From Muribaculaceae bacterium (lineage in GTDB: Bacteria > Bacteroidota > Bacteroidia > Bacteroidales > Muribaculaceae), in assembly GCA_017620635.1 (NCBI GenBank), contig JAGAUV010000022.1, forward strand, positions 34,842 to 98,841: a stretch of DNA of 64,000 nucleotides, read 5' to 3'. The notes under the pieces are model-generated. The model did no database searches. It saw nothing but the letters and a program-made list of their open reading frames with translations, and had not been told where the DNA came from. A program made the translations under genes and the position numbers. This document shows, piece after piece, positions 8,516-16,783 of the stretch; positions within the stretch are counted from its first letter, which is position 1; every line of letters starts with the position of its first letter.

Positions 8516-8557
8516 CAAGCGGCGACCTAAGCCTGTGGGCGACAAAGTTGCCGCTTG
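8516..8557 (+). terminator. Terminator after rubrerythrin
   Basis: Arms 8516-8526 and 8547-8557 (CAAGCGGC paired with GCCGCTTG plus three more pairs), followed by CTCTTTGTT. Confidence 0.65.
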
Positions 8558-8670
8558 CTCTTTGTTAAACAGCGTTAAAACACAAACCCCGATTAAACTT
8601 TGCGGCGACGGCGAGGTCAAAGTAAACGAAAACGGAAAACATTAACAATTTATAAAAACGTAACCCTATC

Positions 8671-9177
8671 ATGAAAAAGATTCTTTTAGCAGTCCTCGTC
8701 CTCGCAGCAGCATGCGGTAGCGCATTCGCTCAGAACACCAACAACGCACAGCAGCCTCAGGCCGCCGCTTGCGAGCTCAATGGCCAGAAGCCCGGCATGT
8801 GCAACCCCTTTGAGGGCCTCAACCTCACTGCCGACCAGCAGTCGAAGCTCGACGCCTTAAAGGCCGAGTGCAAGGCCCGTTTCGAAAAATCGAAGGCCGA
8901 CCGACAGAAAGAGAAAGCCGACAAGAAGGCCGACAAGATGAAGGCGAAAGCCGAAGCACGTGCAAAGGCTAAGGCAGCTCGCGAGCAGATGCTTGCCAAG
9001 ATCAAAGGCATTCTTACCCCCGAGCAGTACGTGAAATTCCTCGAGAACAACTTCGTAAACGGTGCCGACAAAGGTCCGCGCCCCGGCAAGGACTTCAAGG
9101 CTCAGCGTGGCGATCGTAAAGGCAACGATAAAGCTCCCGGTCGTGACGGCAGAAAAATGAAACGCGACAACCGATAA
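8671..9177 (+). CDS. Spy/CpxP-like periplasmic protein, Lys/Ala-rich
   Basis: A 168-residue exported protein. Residues 1-20 (MKKILLAVLVLAAACGSAFA) are a signal peptide with an AFA-Q cleavage site. The mature part has two LTxxQ-type motifs, LNLTADQQSKL and ILTPEQYVKF, around a highly charged helix made of K, A, E and D (about residues 65-110), and a basic disordered tail. This is the layout of Spy/CpxP-type envelope chaperones, so a role in envelope stress is inferred, not shown. Two Cys in the mature N-terminus could form a disulfide. It precedes the export cassette but is separated from it by a strong terminator. Confidence 0.72.
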   Translation: MKKILLAVLVLAAACGSAFAQNTNNAQQPQAAACELNGQKPGMCNPFEGLNLTADQQSKLDALKAECKARFEKSKADRQKEKADKKADKMKAKAEARAKAKAAREQMLAKIKGILTPEQYVKFLENNFVNGADKGPRPGKDFKAQRGDRKGNDKAPGRDGRKMKRDNR

Positions 9178-9199
9178 CACCGCTCTATAATATCCCCCT

Positions 9200-9236
9200 G
9201 GTCCGGGCCTGTTTTGATACAGCGCCCGGACCTTTT
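9200..9236 (+). terminator. Intrinsic terminator after the Spy-like gene
   Basis: GGTCCGGGC (9200-9208) pairs with GCCCGGACC (9224-9232), with an inner CTG/CAG pairing, followed by TTTT. Confidence 0.8.
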
Positions 9237-9243
9237 GTGTCTA

Positions 9244-9285
9244 TGTCCGATTATGTCCGTACAAGTGTCCGATATCGGACACTTG
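9244..9285. promoter_or_regulatory. TGTCCG repeat cluster with a 24-bp perfect palindrome
   Basis: Three direct copies of TGTCCG(A/T) start at 9244, 9254 and 9266; the third is the left half of a perfect 24-bp palindrome (9262-9285) whose halves are CAAGTGTCCGAT and its complement. It lies 96 bp before the export cassette and is not followed by a T-run, so an operator or enhancer is more likely than a terminator. The response regulator at 15467-16783 is the natural candidate to bind it, by inference only. Confidence 0.45.
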
Positions 9286-9380
9286 CGCTTTTATCTGTCT
9301 GTTGATTATCAGTAATTTATGTAAAAGGTCTGCTTTTTGTACATTAATTGGCATGATAAGATAGCAGATCAGTTTACTCT

Positions 9381-10637
9381 ATGGATACAGAAATACCTTT
9401 GAAAGAACGCCGTCGCCGCCGTATCATAAAAGTGGGCCGCATAGGCATCATCGTAGCCCTTGGCTTGGGCCTGATTGTATGGATTGCCTCGCTGAGCCAT
9501 GCTTCAGTACGCCTCAAGGGTCTGGCAGTGGGCACTGTCGACACCGGCACTATCGAGACTACTGTCGGAGCATCGGGCAGCGTGAAGCCCGGAGCGGAGG
9601 AGATAGTGATATCGCCGATATCGTCGCGCATTATCAAGGCATACAAAAGAGCCGGCGATATGGTGGAGGAGGGGGAGCCCATCCTGCAGCTCGATCTGTC
9701 GACTGTCGAGACTCAGTACAAGCAGATGCTCGACGAGGCTCAGATGAAAGAATATCAGCTCGATCAGCTGAGGATCAACACCGAGTCGTCGCTGCGCGAC
9801 CAGGAGATGCGCATCAAGGTAAAGGAAATGAGCGTGAACAGACTCGCCATGGATCTGCGCAACGAGCGTTACCTCGACAGCATTGGCTCGGGTACGCACG
9901 ATAACGTGCGAAGCGCGCAATATGCCTGGGAGACGGCCGTGCTCGAGCTCGAACAGATGCGTCAGAATCTCCAGGACAGCAGAGCCGTCAAAGAGGCCGA
10001 CCTGCGCGTCAAGGAACTCGATATGGAGATATTCCGTCGCAAACTCGCCGAGGCTCAGCGCACGATGACTGATGCGCGTATCCTTGCGCCGAGGCGTGCT
10101 GTCCTCACTCAGATCAATTCCGAGATAGGCAGCCAGATTGGTGCCGGCAGTCAGGTGGCGGTGCTCAGCGAGCTCGACCATTATAAACTCGACTGCGAGA
10201 TTGCCGACCGCTTCGCCGACAAGGTCTCGATAGGCTCGGGCGTGTCGGTCAAGATAGGCCGCGAAGTGCTCGAAGGCGTGGTCGCCGATCTCTCCCCCGT
10301 CAGCCGCAGCGGCATGATATCTTTCACGGTGCAGCCTCTCGACGACGCCAATCCTCTCCTTCGCTCGGGTGTCAAGGCCGATGTATATGTCAAGACCAAG
10401 GTCATCGACGATGCCGTGCGCATACCCAACGGTTCGTTCTATTCCGCCGGCCCGGGCGCCTACAGGCTCTTTGTCATCAACAGCGAGGGCACCGAGATGG
10501 AGCGCCGCGATGTTGTGCTCGGTCAGTCGAACTACGAGTATGTCGAAGTCGTGTCGGGGCTTGTGCCCGGCGAGACCATCGTGACATCCGACATGACTGC
10601 CTATAAGGACGACAAGATTCTTAAAATTAAAAAATAA
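9381..10637 (+). CDS. Membrane-fusion (HlyD/MacA-like) periplasmic adaptor
   Basis: A 418-residue adaptor that bridges an inner-membrane ABC exporter to a TolC duct. A positively charged N-terminus is followed by one membrane helix (about 21-38). Then come the first half-lipoyl strand (IETTVGASGSVKPGAEEIVISP), a long helical hairpin (about 110-220), the second lipoyl half (DARILAPRRAVLTQI) and beta-barrel/membrane-proximal parts. It is the first gene of a cassette with ATPase, TolC and two FtsX-type permeases, spaced 18, 7, 12 and -4 bp. No standard promoter box precedes it. Confidence 0.9.
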   Translation: MDTEIPLKERRRRRIIKVGRIGIIVALGLGLIVWIASLSHASVRLKGLAVGTVDTGTIETTVGASGSVKPGAEEIVISPISSRIIKAYKRAGDMVEEGEPILQLDLSTVETQYKQMLDEAQMKEYQLDQLRINTESSLRDQEMRIKVKEMSVNRLAMDLRNERYLDSIGSGTHDNVRSAQYAWETAVLELEQMRQNLQDSRAVKEADLRVKELDMEIFRRKLAEAQRTMTDARILAPRRAVLTQINSEIGSQIGAGSQVAVLSELDHYKLDCEIADRFADKVSIGSGVSVKIGREVLEGVVADLSPVSRSGMISFTVQPLDDANPLLRSGVKADVYVKTKVIDDAVRIPNGSFYSAGPGAYRLFVINSEGTEMERRDVVLGQSNYEYVEVVSGLVPGETIVTSDMTAYKDDKILKIKK

Positions 10638-10656
10638 CAATAAACTATATACCATC

Positions 10657-11331
10657 ATGGCTATTATCACGCTTTCAGAAATCAAAAAGATCTATCGTAC
10701 CGACGAGATCGAGACCCTTGCGCTCGAAAATGTCAACATCGATATCGAAAAGGGAGAATTTCTCAGCATCATGGGTCCGTCGGGCTGCGGCAAGTCCACT
10801 CTGCTGAACATCATCGGCCTGCTCGACAATCCCACCTCGGGCAAGGTCGAGATCGACGGCACCGATGTGTCGGGCATGAACGACAAGAAACTGTCGGCTT
10901 TCCGTAACCGCAAGCTCGGATTCGTATTCCAGAGCTTCCATCTCATCAACTCTCTCAATGTGATGGAAAATGTGGAGATACCTCTTCTCTATCGTGGCGG
11001 CGTCAGCGCTTCGGCACGCCATGCCCGGGCCCGTGAGGTGCTCGAGCGCGTAGGGTTGGGCCATCGTCTGCGCCACATGCCCTCGCAGCTCTCCGGCGGC
11101 CAGTGCCAGCGTGTCGCCATCGCCCGTGCCATTGCAGGCAATCCCGAGATAATACTTGCCGACGAACCTACCGGTAACCTCGACTCTAAAATGGGCGCCG
11201 AGGTAATGAACCTCCTCCACCAGCTCAACCGCGAGGACGGTCGCACTATTATCATGGTAACACACAACGAGCAGCAGGCAAAACAGACCGACCGTATTAT
11301 CCGCTTCTTCGACGGCCGTCAGGTTAAATAA
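10657..11331 (+). CDS. ABC exporter ATPase, MacB/LolD type
   Basis: A 224-residue ATPase that powers the two FtsX-type permeases encoded downstream. Walker A GPSGCGKSTLL (about 45), Q-loop FVFQSFHLI, signature LSGGQCQRVAIARAI, Walker B IILADEPTGNLDS and H-loop MVTHN are all intact. The length and the sequence class (LolD/MacB/FtsE group) fit a mechanotransmission-type ABC system that drives periplasmic export rather than substrate passage through the membrane part. Confidence 0.95.
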   Translation: MAIITLSEIKKIYRTDEIETLALENVNIDIEKGEFLSIMGPSGCGKSTLLNIIGLLDNPTSGKVEIDGTDVSGMNDKKLSAFRNRKLGFVFQSFHLINSLNVMENVEIPLLYRGGVSASARHARAREVLERVGLGHRLRHMPSQLSGGQCQRVAIARAIAGNPEIILADEPTGNLDSKMGAEVMNLLHQLNREDGRTIIMVTHNEQQAKQTDRIIRFFDGRQVK

Positions 11332-11338
11332 CAAGCGC

Positions 11339-12829
11339 ATGACACGATATCTGATTCGATCGATACTGCTCCTCTTGCTCCTTCCGCTATGGAATGGGGC
11401 GAGGGCCGAGAAGGTGGAGATGACGCTCGACCAGGTAATCGATGCGGCAAGGCTCAACAGTGTCGACGCCGCCGTGGCGCTCAACAATCTGCGCTCGGCA
11501 TACTGGCAGTATCGGAGCTATCGTGCCGATCTGCTGCCCGAAGTCAATTTCAATGCCGCGCTGCCATCCTACTTCAAGCGTTATTCGTCATACCAGCAGT
11601 CCGACGGCACCTACACCTTCGTTCGGTCGAGCAACCTCAGCCTGTCGGGCACTCTGAGTATGTCGCAGAAGTTGTGGTTTTCCGGCGGTACGATATCTCT
11701 TCAGACTTCCTTCGACATGATGCGACAGCTGGGACGTGGAGCCTACAGCCGCTATATGTCGGTGCCTGCCTTGCTTACGCTTAATCAGCCCCTCTTTGCC
11801 GCCAACAGCGTTAAGTGGAACCGCCGCATTGAGCCACTGCGCTATCGCGAGGCTAAGGCCCAGTTCCTCTCGCAGACCGAGACGGTGGCTATGTCGGCGA
11901 TAAGCAATTTTTTCAATCTCGTTCTCGCTATCGAGAATCTCGAGATTGCGAGGCAGAATCTTGCCAACGACGAGAAGCTCTATGAAGTGGCTGTGGCAAA
12001 GCATAATATGGGCAAGATTTCGGAGAATGACGTAAGGCAGATGCACCTCAATGTACTCAACTCGCGTTCGGCTCTGACCAACGCCGAGACCGACAGGACC
12101 AACTGTCAGTTCCGTTTGCTCTCCTTTCTCGGCATCGAGGAAGAGGATATGGAGATTGTGCCGGTGGTGCCGGACCGCTTTCCTCGTGTCGATCTCAGAT
12201 TCAATTATGTGCTCGAAAAAGCTCTCGAGAACAACCGCTTCGCCTACAACCAGCGCCGCCGGCAGATCGAGGCCGATTATAATGTGGCTCAGGCAAAGGG
12301 TAATCTCCGCAGCATCAACGTATATGCTCAGGTAGGTCTTACCGGCACCGGCGATGTCCCTTCGGCCGCTTATTCTCCGCTTAAGGACAATCAGGTTGTC
12401 GAGATAGGTGTCTCTATTCCACTCATCGACTGGGGCAAGCGGAAAGGACGTGTCAAAGTAGCCGAGAGCAACCGCGAAGTCGTGGAGAACACCTTGAGGC
12501 AGGAAGCTACCGATTTCCGACAGAACCTTTTCGTTCTCGTCGAGCGATTCAATAATCAGCAGCAGCAAGTCGAGATCGCGGCTTTGGCCGATACTATTGC
12601 CGATCAGCGATACAAGACCAATGTGGAGACCTTCATGATCGGTCGTATATCCACCCTCGATCTCAACGACTCGCAGACTTCGCGCGACTCGCAGCATACT
12701 GCCTACTACAACGCGCTTTTTTACTACTGGTACTATTATTACCAGATACGCTCCATAGCCCTTTGGGACTTTATTACCGATTCATCAATCGAAGCTGACT
12801 TCGACCGCCTCATAAAAGGTGGAAAATAA
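11339..12829 (+). CDS. TolC-family outer-membrane efflux protein
   Basis: A 496-residue outer-membrane duct. A signal peptide (about 1-23, ending GARA) is followed by two repeats of the TolC coiled-coil plus strand unit (about 30-250 and 260-470), with the typical heptads EIARQNLANDEKLYEVAVAKHNMGKIS and NRRQIEADYNVAQAKG. It forms the exit of the exporter with the adaptor at 9381 and the ATPase/permease genes on either side. Confidence 0.92.
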   Translation: MTRYLIRSILLLLLLPLWNGARAEKVEMTLDQVIDAARLNSVDAAVALNNLRSAYWQYRSYRADLLPEVNFNAALPSYFKRYSSYQQSDGTYTFVRSSNLSLSGTLSMSQKLWFSGGTISLQTSFDMMRQLGRGAYSRYMSVPALLTLNQPLFAANSVKWNRRIEPLRYREAKAQFLSQTETVAMSAISNFFNLVLAIENLEIARQNLANDEKLYEVAVAKHNMGKISENDVRQMHLNVLNSRSALTNAETDRTNCQFRLLSFLGIEEEDMEIVPVVPDRFPRVDLRFNYVLEKALENNRFAYNQRRRQIEADYNVAQAKGNLRSINVYAQVGLTGTGDVPSAAYSPLKDNQVVEIGVSIPLIDWGKRKGRVKVAESNREVVENTLRQEATDFRQNLFVLVERFNNQQQQVEIAALADTIADQRYKTNVETFMIGRISTLDLNDSQTSRDSQHTAYYNALFYYWYYYYQIRSIALWDFITDSSIEADFDRLIKGGK

Positions 12830-12841
12830 CAAAAGATACCA

Positions 12842-14131
12842 ATGCAGATAATACAACGAATAAAACAGAACCGTCTCTTCTCTGCCATATATATCCTTGG
12901 CTCGGCGCTGTCGATAGCCTCGGTCATGATCGTGGTGGTGTTCCTCTACGTCAAGCTCGCTGACATCTACCCCGAACGCGACCGGACACATGTCTACGAA
13001 ATTACTGATTGTAAGGTCAAGACTAAAAATGGTTTCACAAGTCATGACGTAGGATGGTATACCTGCGATCTCATTGAGGAGGCTCTTGGCTCGTGCGAAG
13101 GTATCACTGCGATATCTCGTGGTTGCGGAAAGGACATCTATAAGGTTCATCCTGACGATGGCATGAAACCGTTTGAGATTGTTAGAAATGGAGTTGATCA
13201 CAATTTCTTTGATCTCTACGATTTCGAGATACTTGCCGGAAATATATTCAGCAAGGACGATGTGGAGTCGGGAATAGCTAAAGCCGTTATTTCACACCGG
13301 CTTGCCCAACGACTCTATGGTTCGGTTGATGATGCTGTGGGTAAGCCCATAAAAATACATGATGTAGAATACAAAGTCTGTGGAGTGGTGCGTGAACCAA
13401 GTTTTCTGATGCAGAATAGTTTCGGACAGGCTTATGTACCGTGGAAGGTGGCAAGAGGTAATAGCTGGAATGTTTCGTGGTATCGGATTATCGGGCCATA
13501 TACTATCAAGGTCAGAGTCGAAGACGATGAGGCCGGCAAGCGTCTTAAAGAAACGGTTGATGATGTTCTCCGTAGAGTCGATCTTTCAGGAATGCAAGGA
13601 TTTACTGATGATCCTGAGCTTGTGGCCGACGTTCACTCTCTTGCATCCAAGGATTTTTCAATGCCGGCCGAATTCGACTGGGAAGATCTCTTGCGCAAGT
13701 ATGGATTTATGATCCTTATCCTTCTCATAGTTCCGGCTGTAAATCTTGGCGGCATGATATCAGGCAATATGGAGACCCGTATGCCCGAAATGGGAGTCCG
13801 CAAGTCCTTCGGCGCAGGTCGTGGCAGATTGCTCAGATCAGTGCTCAGCGAGAATTTTGCACTGACTTCGATAGGCGCTGTCTTAGGCCTTGTTATCGCG
13901 GTTGTGCTTGTGTGGGGCTGGAAAGACTGGATTTTCTTCCTCGATGATTCCATCATGGCCGATGCTCCTGAGAGCGTGTCGGTAATCATTACAGCCGACA
14001 TGCTGTTCGCTCCCTTGGTCTTTGCGATTGCATTTGTGGTCACATTTATGCTCAATCTCTTCTCCGCAATGCTGCCGGTATGGTGGTCGCTTCGTAATCC
14101 TATTGTTAAATCTCTATCCGAAAAGAAATGA
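12842..14131 (+). CDS. ABC transporter permease, FtsX/MacB type (first of two)
   Basis: A 429-residue permease with one N-terminal membrane helix (about 14-42), a large periplasmic MacB-core-like domain (about 45-280) and three C-terminal helices (FMILILLIVPAVNLGGMIS, a second near 335-360, and a last near 390-415). The segment MPEMGVRKSFGAGRGRLLRSVLSEN between helices 2 and 3 is the usual FtsX cytoplasmic coupling element. Codon use in the periplasmic part is noticeably more A/T-rich than in the ATPase and TolC genes, suggesting faster divergence of the substrate-facing domain. It overlaps the next permease by 4 bp. Confidence 0.9.
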   Translation: MQIIQRIKQNRLFSAIYILGSALSIASVMIVVVFLYVKLADIYPERDRTHVYEITDCKVKTKNGFTSHDVGWYTCDLIEEALGSCEGITAISRGCGKDIYKVHPDDGMKPFEIVRNGVDHNFFDLYDFEILAGNIFSKDDVESGIAKAVISHRLAQRLYGSVDDAVGKPIKIHDVEYKVCGVVREPSFLMQNSFGQAYVPWKVARGNSWNVSWYRIIGPYTIKVRVEDDEAGKRLKETVDDVLRRVDLSGMQGFTDDPELVADVHSLASKDFSMPAEFDWEDLLRKYGFMILILLIVPAVNLGGMISGNMETRMPEMGVRKSFGAGRGRLLRSVLSENFALTSIGAVLGLVIAVVLVWGWKDWIFFLDDSIMADAPESVSVIITADMLFAPLVFAIAFVVTFMLNLFSAMLPVWWSLRNPIVKSLSEKK

Positions 14132-15429
14132 TAAGTCTGGCTTTAAAAAATATATGGCATCGCCGCAAACGCTACGGCTGGCTGTTCATCGAGCTGATAG
14201 CTGTCACATTTATCAGCTGGTATGTGATTGACCGTCTGGTCGTACTTTCCTATCAGTACAATGAACCAGTGGGCTACGATCGCGATCGTTTGTGCATTTT
14301 ATCAACTGCTCTTGATGTTGATCTGGGCACTGATCCTAACCTTGTCGAGAACAAGGATACTGATTTCCGTGGGCTTATAGGACAGATCAGAGCTTTGCCT
14401 CAGGTTGAGCGCGCCACACCGGTAGATCCTTATCAAATGATGGATAGAGGTTTTAATTCGACCAACGGTTGTCAGGCCCCTGACGGCACTTCGTATTATT
14501 ATAACACAATGTTTTATATCTCAGGTCAGGATTTCTTCGAGACTTTCGGTATCACTACTGATGGTGGCGAGGAAGGTCTAAAATATCTTTCCGACCTTGA
14601 CGGCGCTAATATTACTGTGCTTACACGTACGCTTGCTTTTGTTTTATACATAAATAAGAACCCGATGGAGGTTTCAGACTCTTTATATCAGGCGGCAATA
14701 GAGAAGAATCCTGATGCGGAGTCGTGGCAAAAGCCGAATAGAGTAGTGGGCTTAGTTGATGATGTAAAGCCCAAGAGTACAGTCTCCGGCCATTTTGGTC
14801 TTGAATTTAAACCTTTATCGCAGGCAGCTATGGCTGCCGGAAGCTGGGATATAGCGATTCGTCTGAAGCCGGGTGTAAACGTCAACTCTTTTGTGACGCA
14901 GATGAACAGCTCTATCAAAGATTTCAAGTCGGGCAAAGCAATAGCTGTTGATGTAAGATCCTACGACGATATCTCCGAGGAGTTTCAGAATCGTGAGTCT
15001 GGCCCGGAGCGTCGCCTCGATATGATTTTCGCTTTCTTTTTCCTCTTCAACGTCTGCCTCGGCGTGACAGGCACGTTCTGGATGATGACACGCAAACGCT
15101 CCGAGGAGGTCGGTGTGCTCCGTGCCTACGGCTCATCCCGTTCGGGTATATTGGGCTTGCTGATAAGCGAGGCCGTGATCCTTACACTTGTCGCCTGGCT
15201 TGTCGGGTGTGCGTTGTGGCTCTACTACGCCCTTGGCGCAGGCCTCTTTATGGGAGATATTCAGAACGGCGGCCTTGCCAAGAGCTGGGTCGAGATCTTC
15301 CCCCTCCATTTCGCCATTATCAGCGGTATCATATTGGTGCTTCTTATCGTAGCGGTGCTCATTGGCGTTGCCGGCCCCGGCTACAAACTCAGCCGTGTCG
15401 AGCCCGTCGACGCCCTCCGCGACGAATAA
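14128..15429 (+). CDS. ABC transporter permease, FtsX/MacB type (second of two)
   Basis: A 433-residue partner of the preceding permease with the same plan: N-terminal helix (about 15-38), periplasmic domain, and three C-terminal helices beginning LDMIFAFFFLFNVCLGVTGTFWMM, with the coupling element RKRSEEVGVLRAYGSSRSGILGLLISEA. The two presumably form a heterodimer with the ATPase at 10657. Substrate unknown; related Bacteroidota cassettes are annotated as macrolide or peptide exporters, but the sequence does not decide this. Confidence 0.9.
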   Translation: MISLALKNIWHRRKRYGWLFIELIAVTFISWYVIDRLVVLSYQYNEPVGYDRDRLCILSTALDVDLGTDPNLVENKDTDFRGLIGQIRALPQVERATPVDPYQMMDRGFNSTNGCQAPDGTSYYYNTMFYISGQDFFETFGITTDGGEEGLKYLSDLDGANITVLTRTLAFVLYINKNPMEVSDSLYQAAIEKNPDAESWQKPNRVVGLVDDVKPKSTVSGHFGLEFKPLSQAAMAAGSWDIAIRLKPGVNVNSFVTQMNSSIKDFKSGKAIAVDVRSYDDISEEFQNRESGPERRLDMIFAFFFLFNVCLGVTGTFWMMTRKRSEEVGVLRAYGSSRSGILGLLISEAVILTLVAWLVGCALWLYYALGAGLFMGDIQNGGLAKSWVEIFPLHFAIISGIILVLLIVAVLIGVAGPGYKLSRVEPVDALRDE

Positions 15430-15430
15430 C

Positions 15431-15461
15431 TTGTGCCGTTAAGCATTTTTTCTTAACTTTG
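15431..15461 (+). promoter_or_regulatory. Separate promoter of the two-component genes
   Basis: TTG (15431-15433), 20 bp, TAACTTTG (15454-15461). The response regulator ATG at 15467 follows 5 bp later, so the transcript is leaderless. The regulator pair can therefore be made without the export operon. Confidence 0.7.
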
Positions 15462-15466
15462 TATCT

Positions 15467-16783
15467 ATGAAGAAGAAACAGATTCTTGTCGTAGACGATG
15501 ACAAAGCCATACGTTCGTCCTTGACGCTTTTGCTTGAGCATGAAGGCTATGCCGTTACCACAGCTGCCGATCCGGCCGAAGCTATAGCCGTGGTAAGGGT
15601 GTCTGAGCCGGCTCTTGTGCTGCTCGACATGAATTTCAGCCGCTCTACAAGGGGCGACGAGGGTCTGATCCTTCTGCGTCAGATTAAAATATTCCGTCCC
15701 GACACTCCCGTGGTGCTTATGACAGCGTGGGGCAGCATACCCCTGGCGGTGGAAGGCATGAAGCGTGGAGCTTCCGATTTCATTTCTAAGCCATGGAACA
15801 ATTTAGCCCTCGTCGAGCTCGTTGCGGCTCTTGTCGGTAGCGATGCCGACGAGTCCGGCAAGTCCGCGTCCGGCTTCGACCGTTCGCTCATTGTCGGCGA
15901 GAGCCGGGGGATAAACAAGGTCATCGATGTGTTGCGCCGTGTGTCGGCTACCGATGCGTCGGTGCTGATTATGGGCGAGAACGGTACGGGTAAGGAACTC
16001 GTCGCCGAGACAATACATCGTAACTCGTCGCGTGCCGGCAAGCCTTTTGTCAAGGTTAATCTCGGCGGAATATCACAGTCCCTTTTCGAGAGCGAGATGT
16101 TCGGACACCGCAAAGGTGCCTTTACCGACGCCATCGCCGACAGAAAGGGGCGTTTCGAGATCGCCGACGGTGGCACCATTTTCCTCGACGAGATAGGCGA
16201 GTTACCTCTGGCAAGTCAGGTTAAGTTGCTAAGAGTGCTCCAGGAACACACTTTCGAGCCTCTTGGCTCAAGCAATACTGTGAAAGTAGACGTAAGAGTG
16301 GTGTCGGCGACAAATGCACGATTATCTCAGATGGTCGCCGACGGCACTTTTCGCGAGGACCTCTTCTACAGGCTCAATCTTATCACGGTCACACTGCCGC
16401 CTCTGCGCGAGAGGGCGGAGGATATCGATCTGCTGGCACGGCATTTCTCTGCCGGACGTGCCGATTTTACATCCGACGCGCTCGACTATCTGCGTTCTCT
16501 TCAGTACCCCGGCAATATCAGGGAGCTTAAGAACCTGGTGGAGAGGGCTATCCTCATGTGCGGCGAGACCATCGACCTCCGTGGCCTGAAGCGTAGTGTA
16601 GAGTATGCGCCGGTAACGCAGCCCAATCTCTCGTCTTCGTCTACCGTCAGCAATAACGAGAAAAAGCTTGTGCAGGATACACTCGCCGCATGTATGGGCA
16701 ATATAAGCGCCGCTGCGGCGAAGCTTGGCATTACGCGACAGGCGCTATATCGCCGCATCGAGAAATACGGTATCAAGATATGA
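15467..16783 (+). CDS. NtrC-family sigma-54-dependent response regulator
   Basis: A 438-residue activator. The receiver domain (1-120) has the DDD pocket near 10-12, the phosphoacceptor Asp54 (VLLDMNFS) and Lys108. The AAA+ domain has Walker A GENGTGKE (170-177), the loop motif GAFTDA (217-222) and Walker B TIFLDE (237-242). A FIS-type helix-turn-helix (AAAKLGITRQALYRRIEKYGI) ends it. The canonical sigma-54 contact motif is GAFTGA; here Gly is replaced by Asp, a variant I recall from other Bacteroidota members. The stop overlaps the start of the kinase gene (ATGA), so both are one unit. Likely target: the export cassette just upstream. Confidence 0.95.
   Translation: MKKKQILVVDDDKAIRSSLTLLLEHEGYAVTTAADPAEAIAVVRVSEPALVLLDMNFSRSTRGDEGLILLRQIKIFRPDTPVVLMTAWGSIPLAVEGMKRGASDFISKPWNNLALVELVAALVGSDADESGKSASGFDRSLIVGESRGINKVIDVLRRVSATDASVLIMGENGTGKELVAETIHRNSSRAGKPFVKVNLGGISQSLFESEMFGHRKGAFTDAIADRKGRFEIADGGTIFLDEIGELPLASQVKLLRVLQEHTFEPLGSSNTVKVDVRVVSATNARLSQMVADGTFREDLFYRLNLITVTLPPLRERAEDIDLLARHFSAGRADFTSDALDYLRSLQYPGNIRELKNLVERAILMCGETIDLRGLKRSVEYAPVTQPNLSSSSTVSNNEKKLVQDTLAACMGNISAAAAKLGITRQALYRRIEKYGIKI

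Noticed and set aside
8595-8602. AAACTTTG as a promoter box for the Spy-like gene
   Set aside because: First base differs from TAnnTTTG and no TTG/TTTG lies 19-21 bp upstream.
9262-9285. The 24-bp palindrome as a terminator
   Set aside because: A complete terminator with a T-run already lies at 9200-9236, and the palindrome is followed by CGCTTTTATC rather than a clean T-run; the repeated half-sites favour a protein site.
9327-9377. Sigma-54 promoter before the adaptor gene
   Set aside because: GG-N10-GT (9327-9340) lacks the final C, and TTGGCA at 9349 has a 12-bp spacing to the next GC. Not good enough to annotate.
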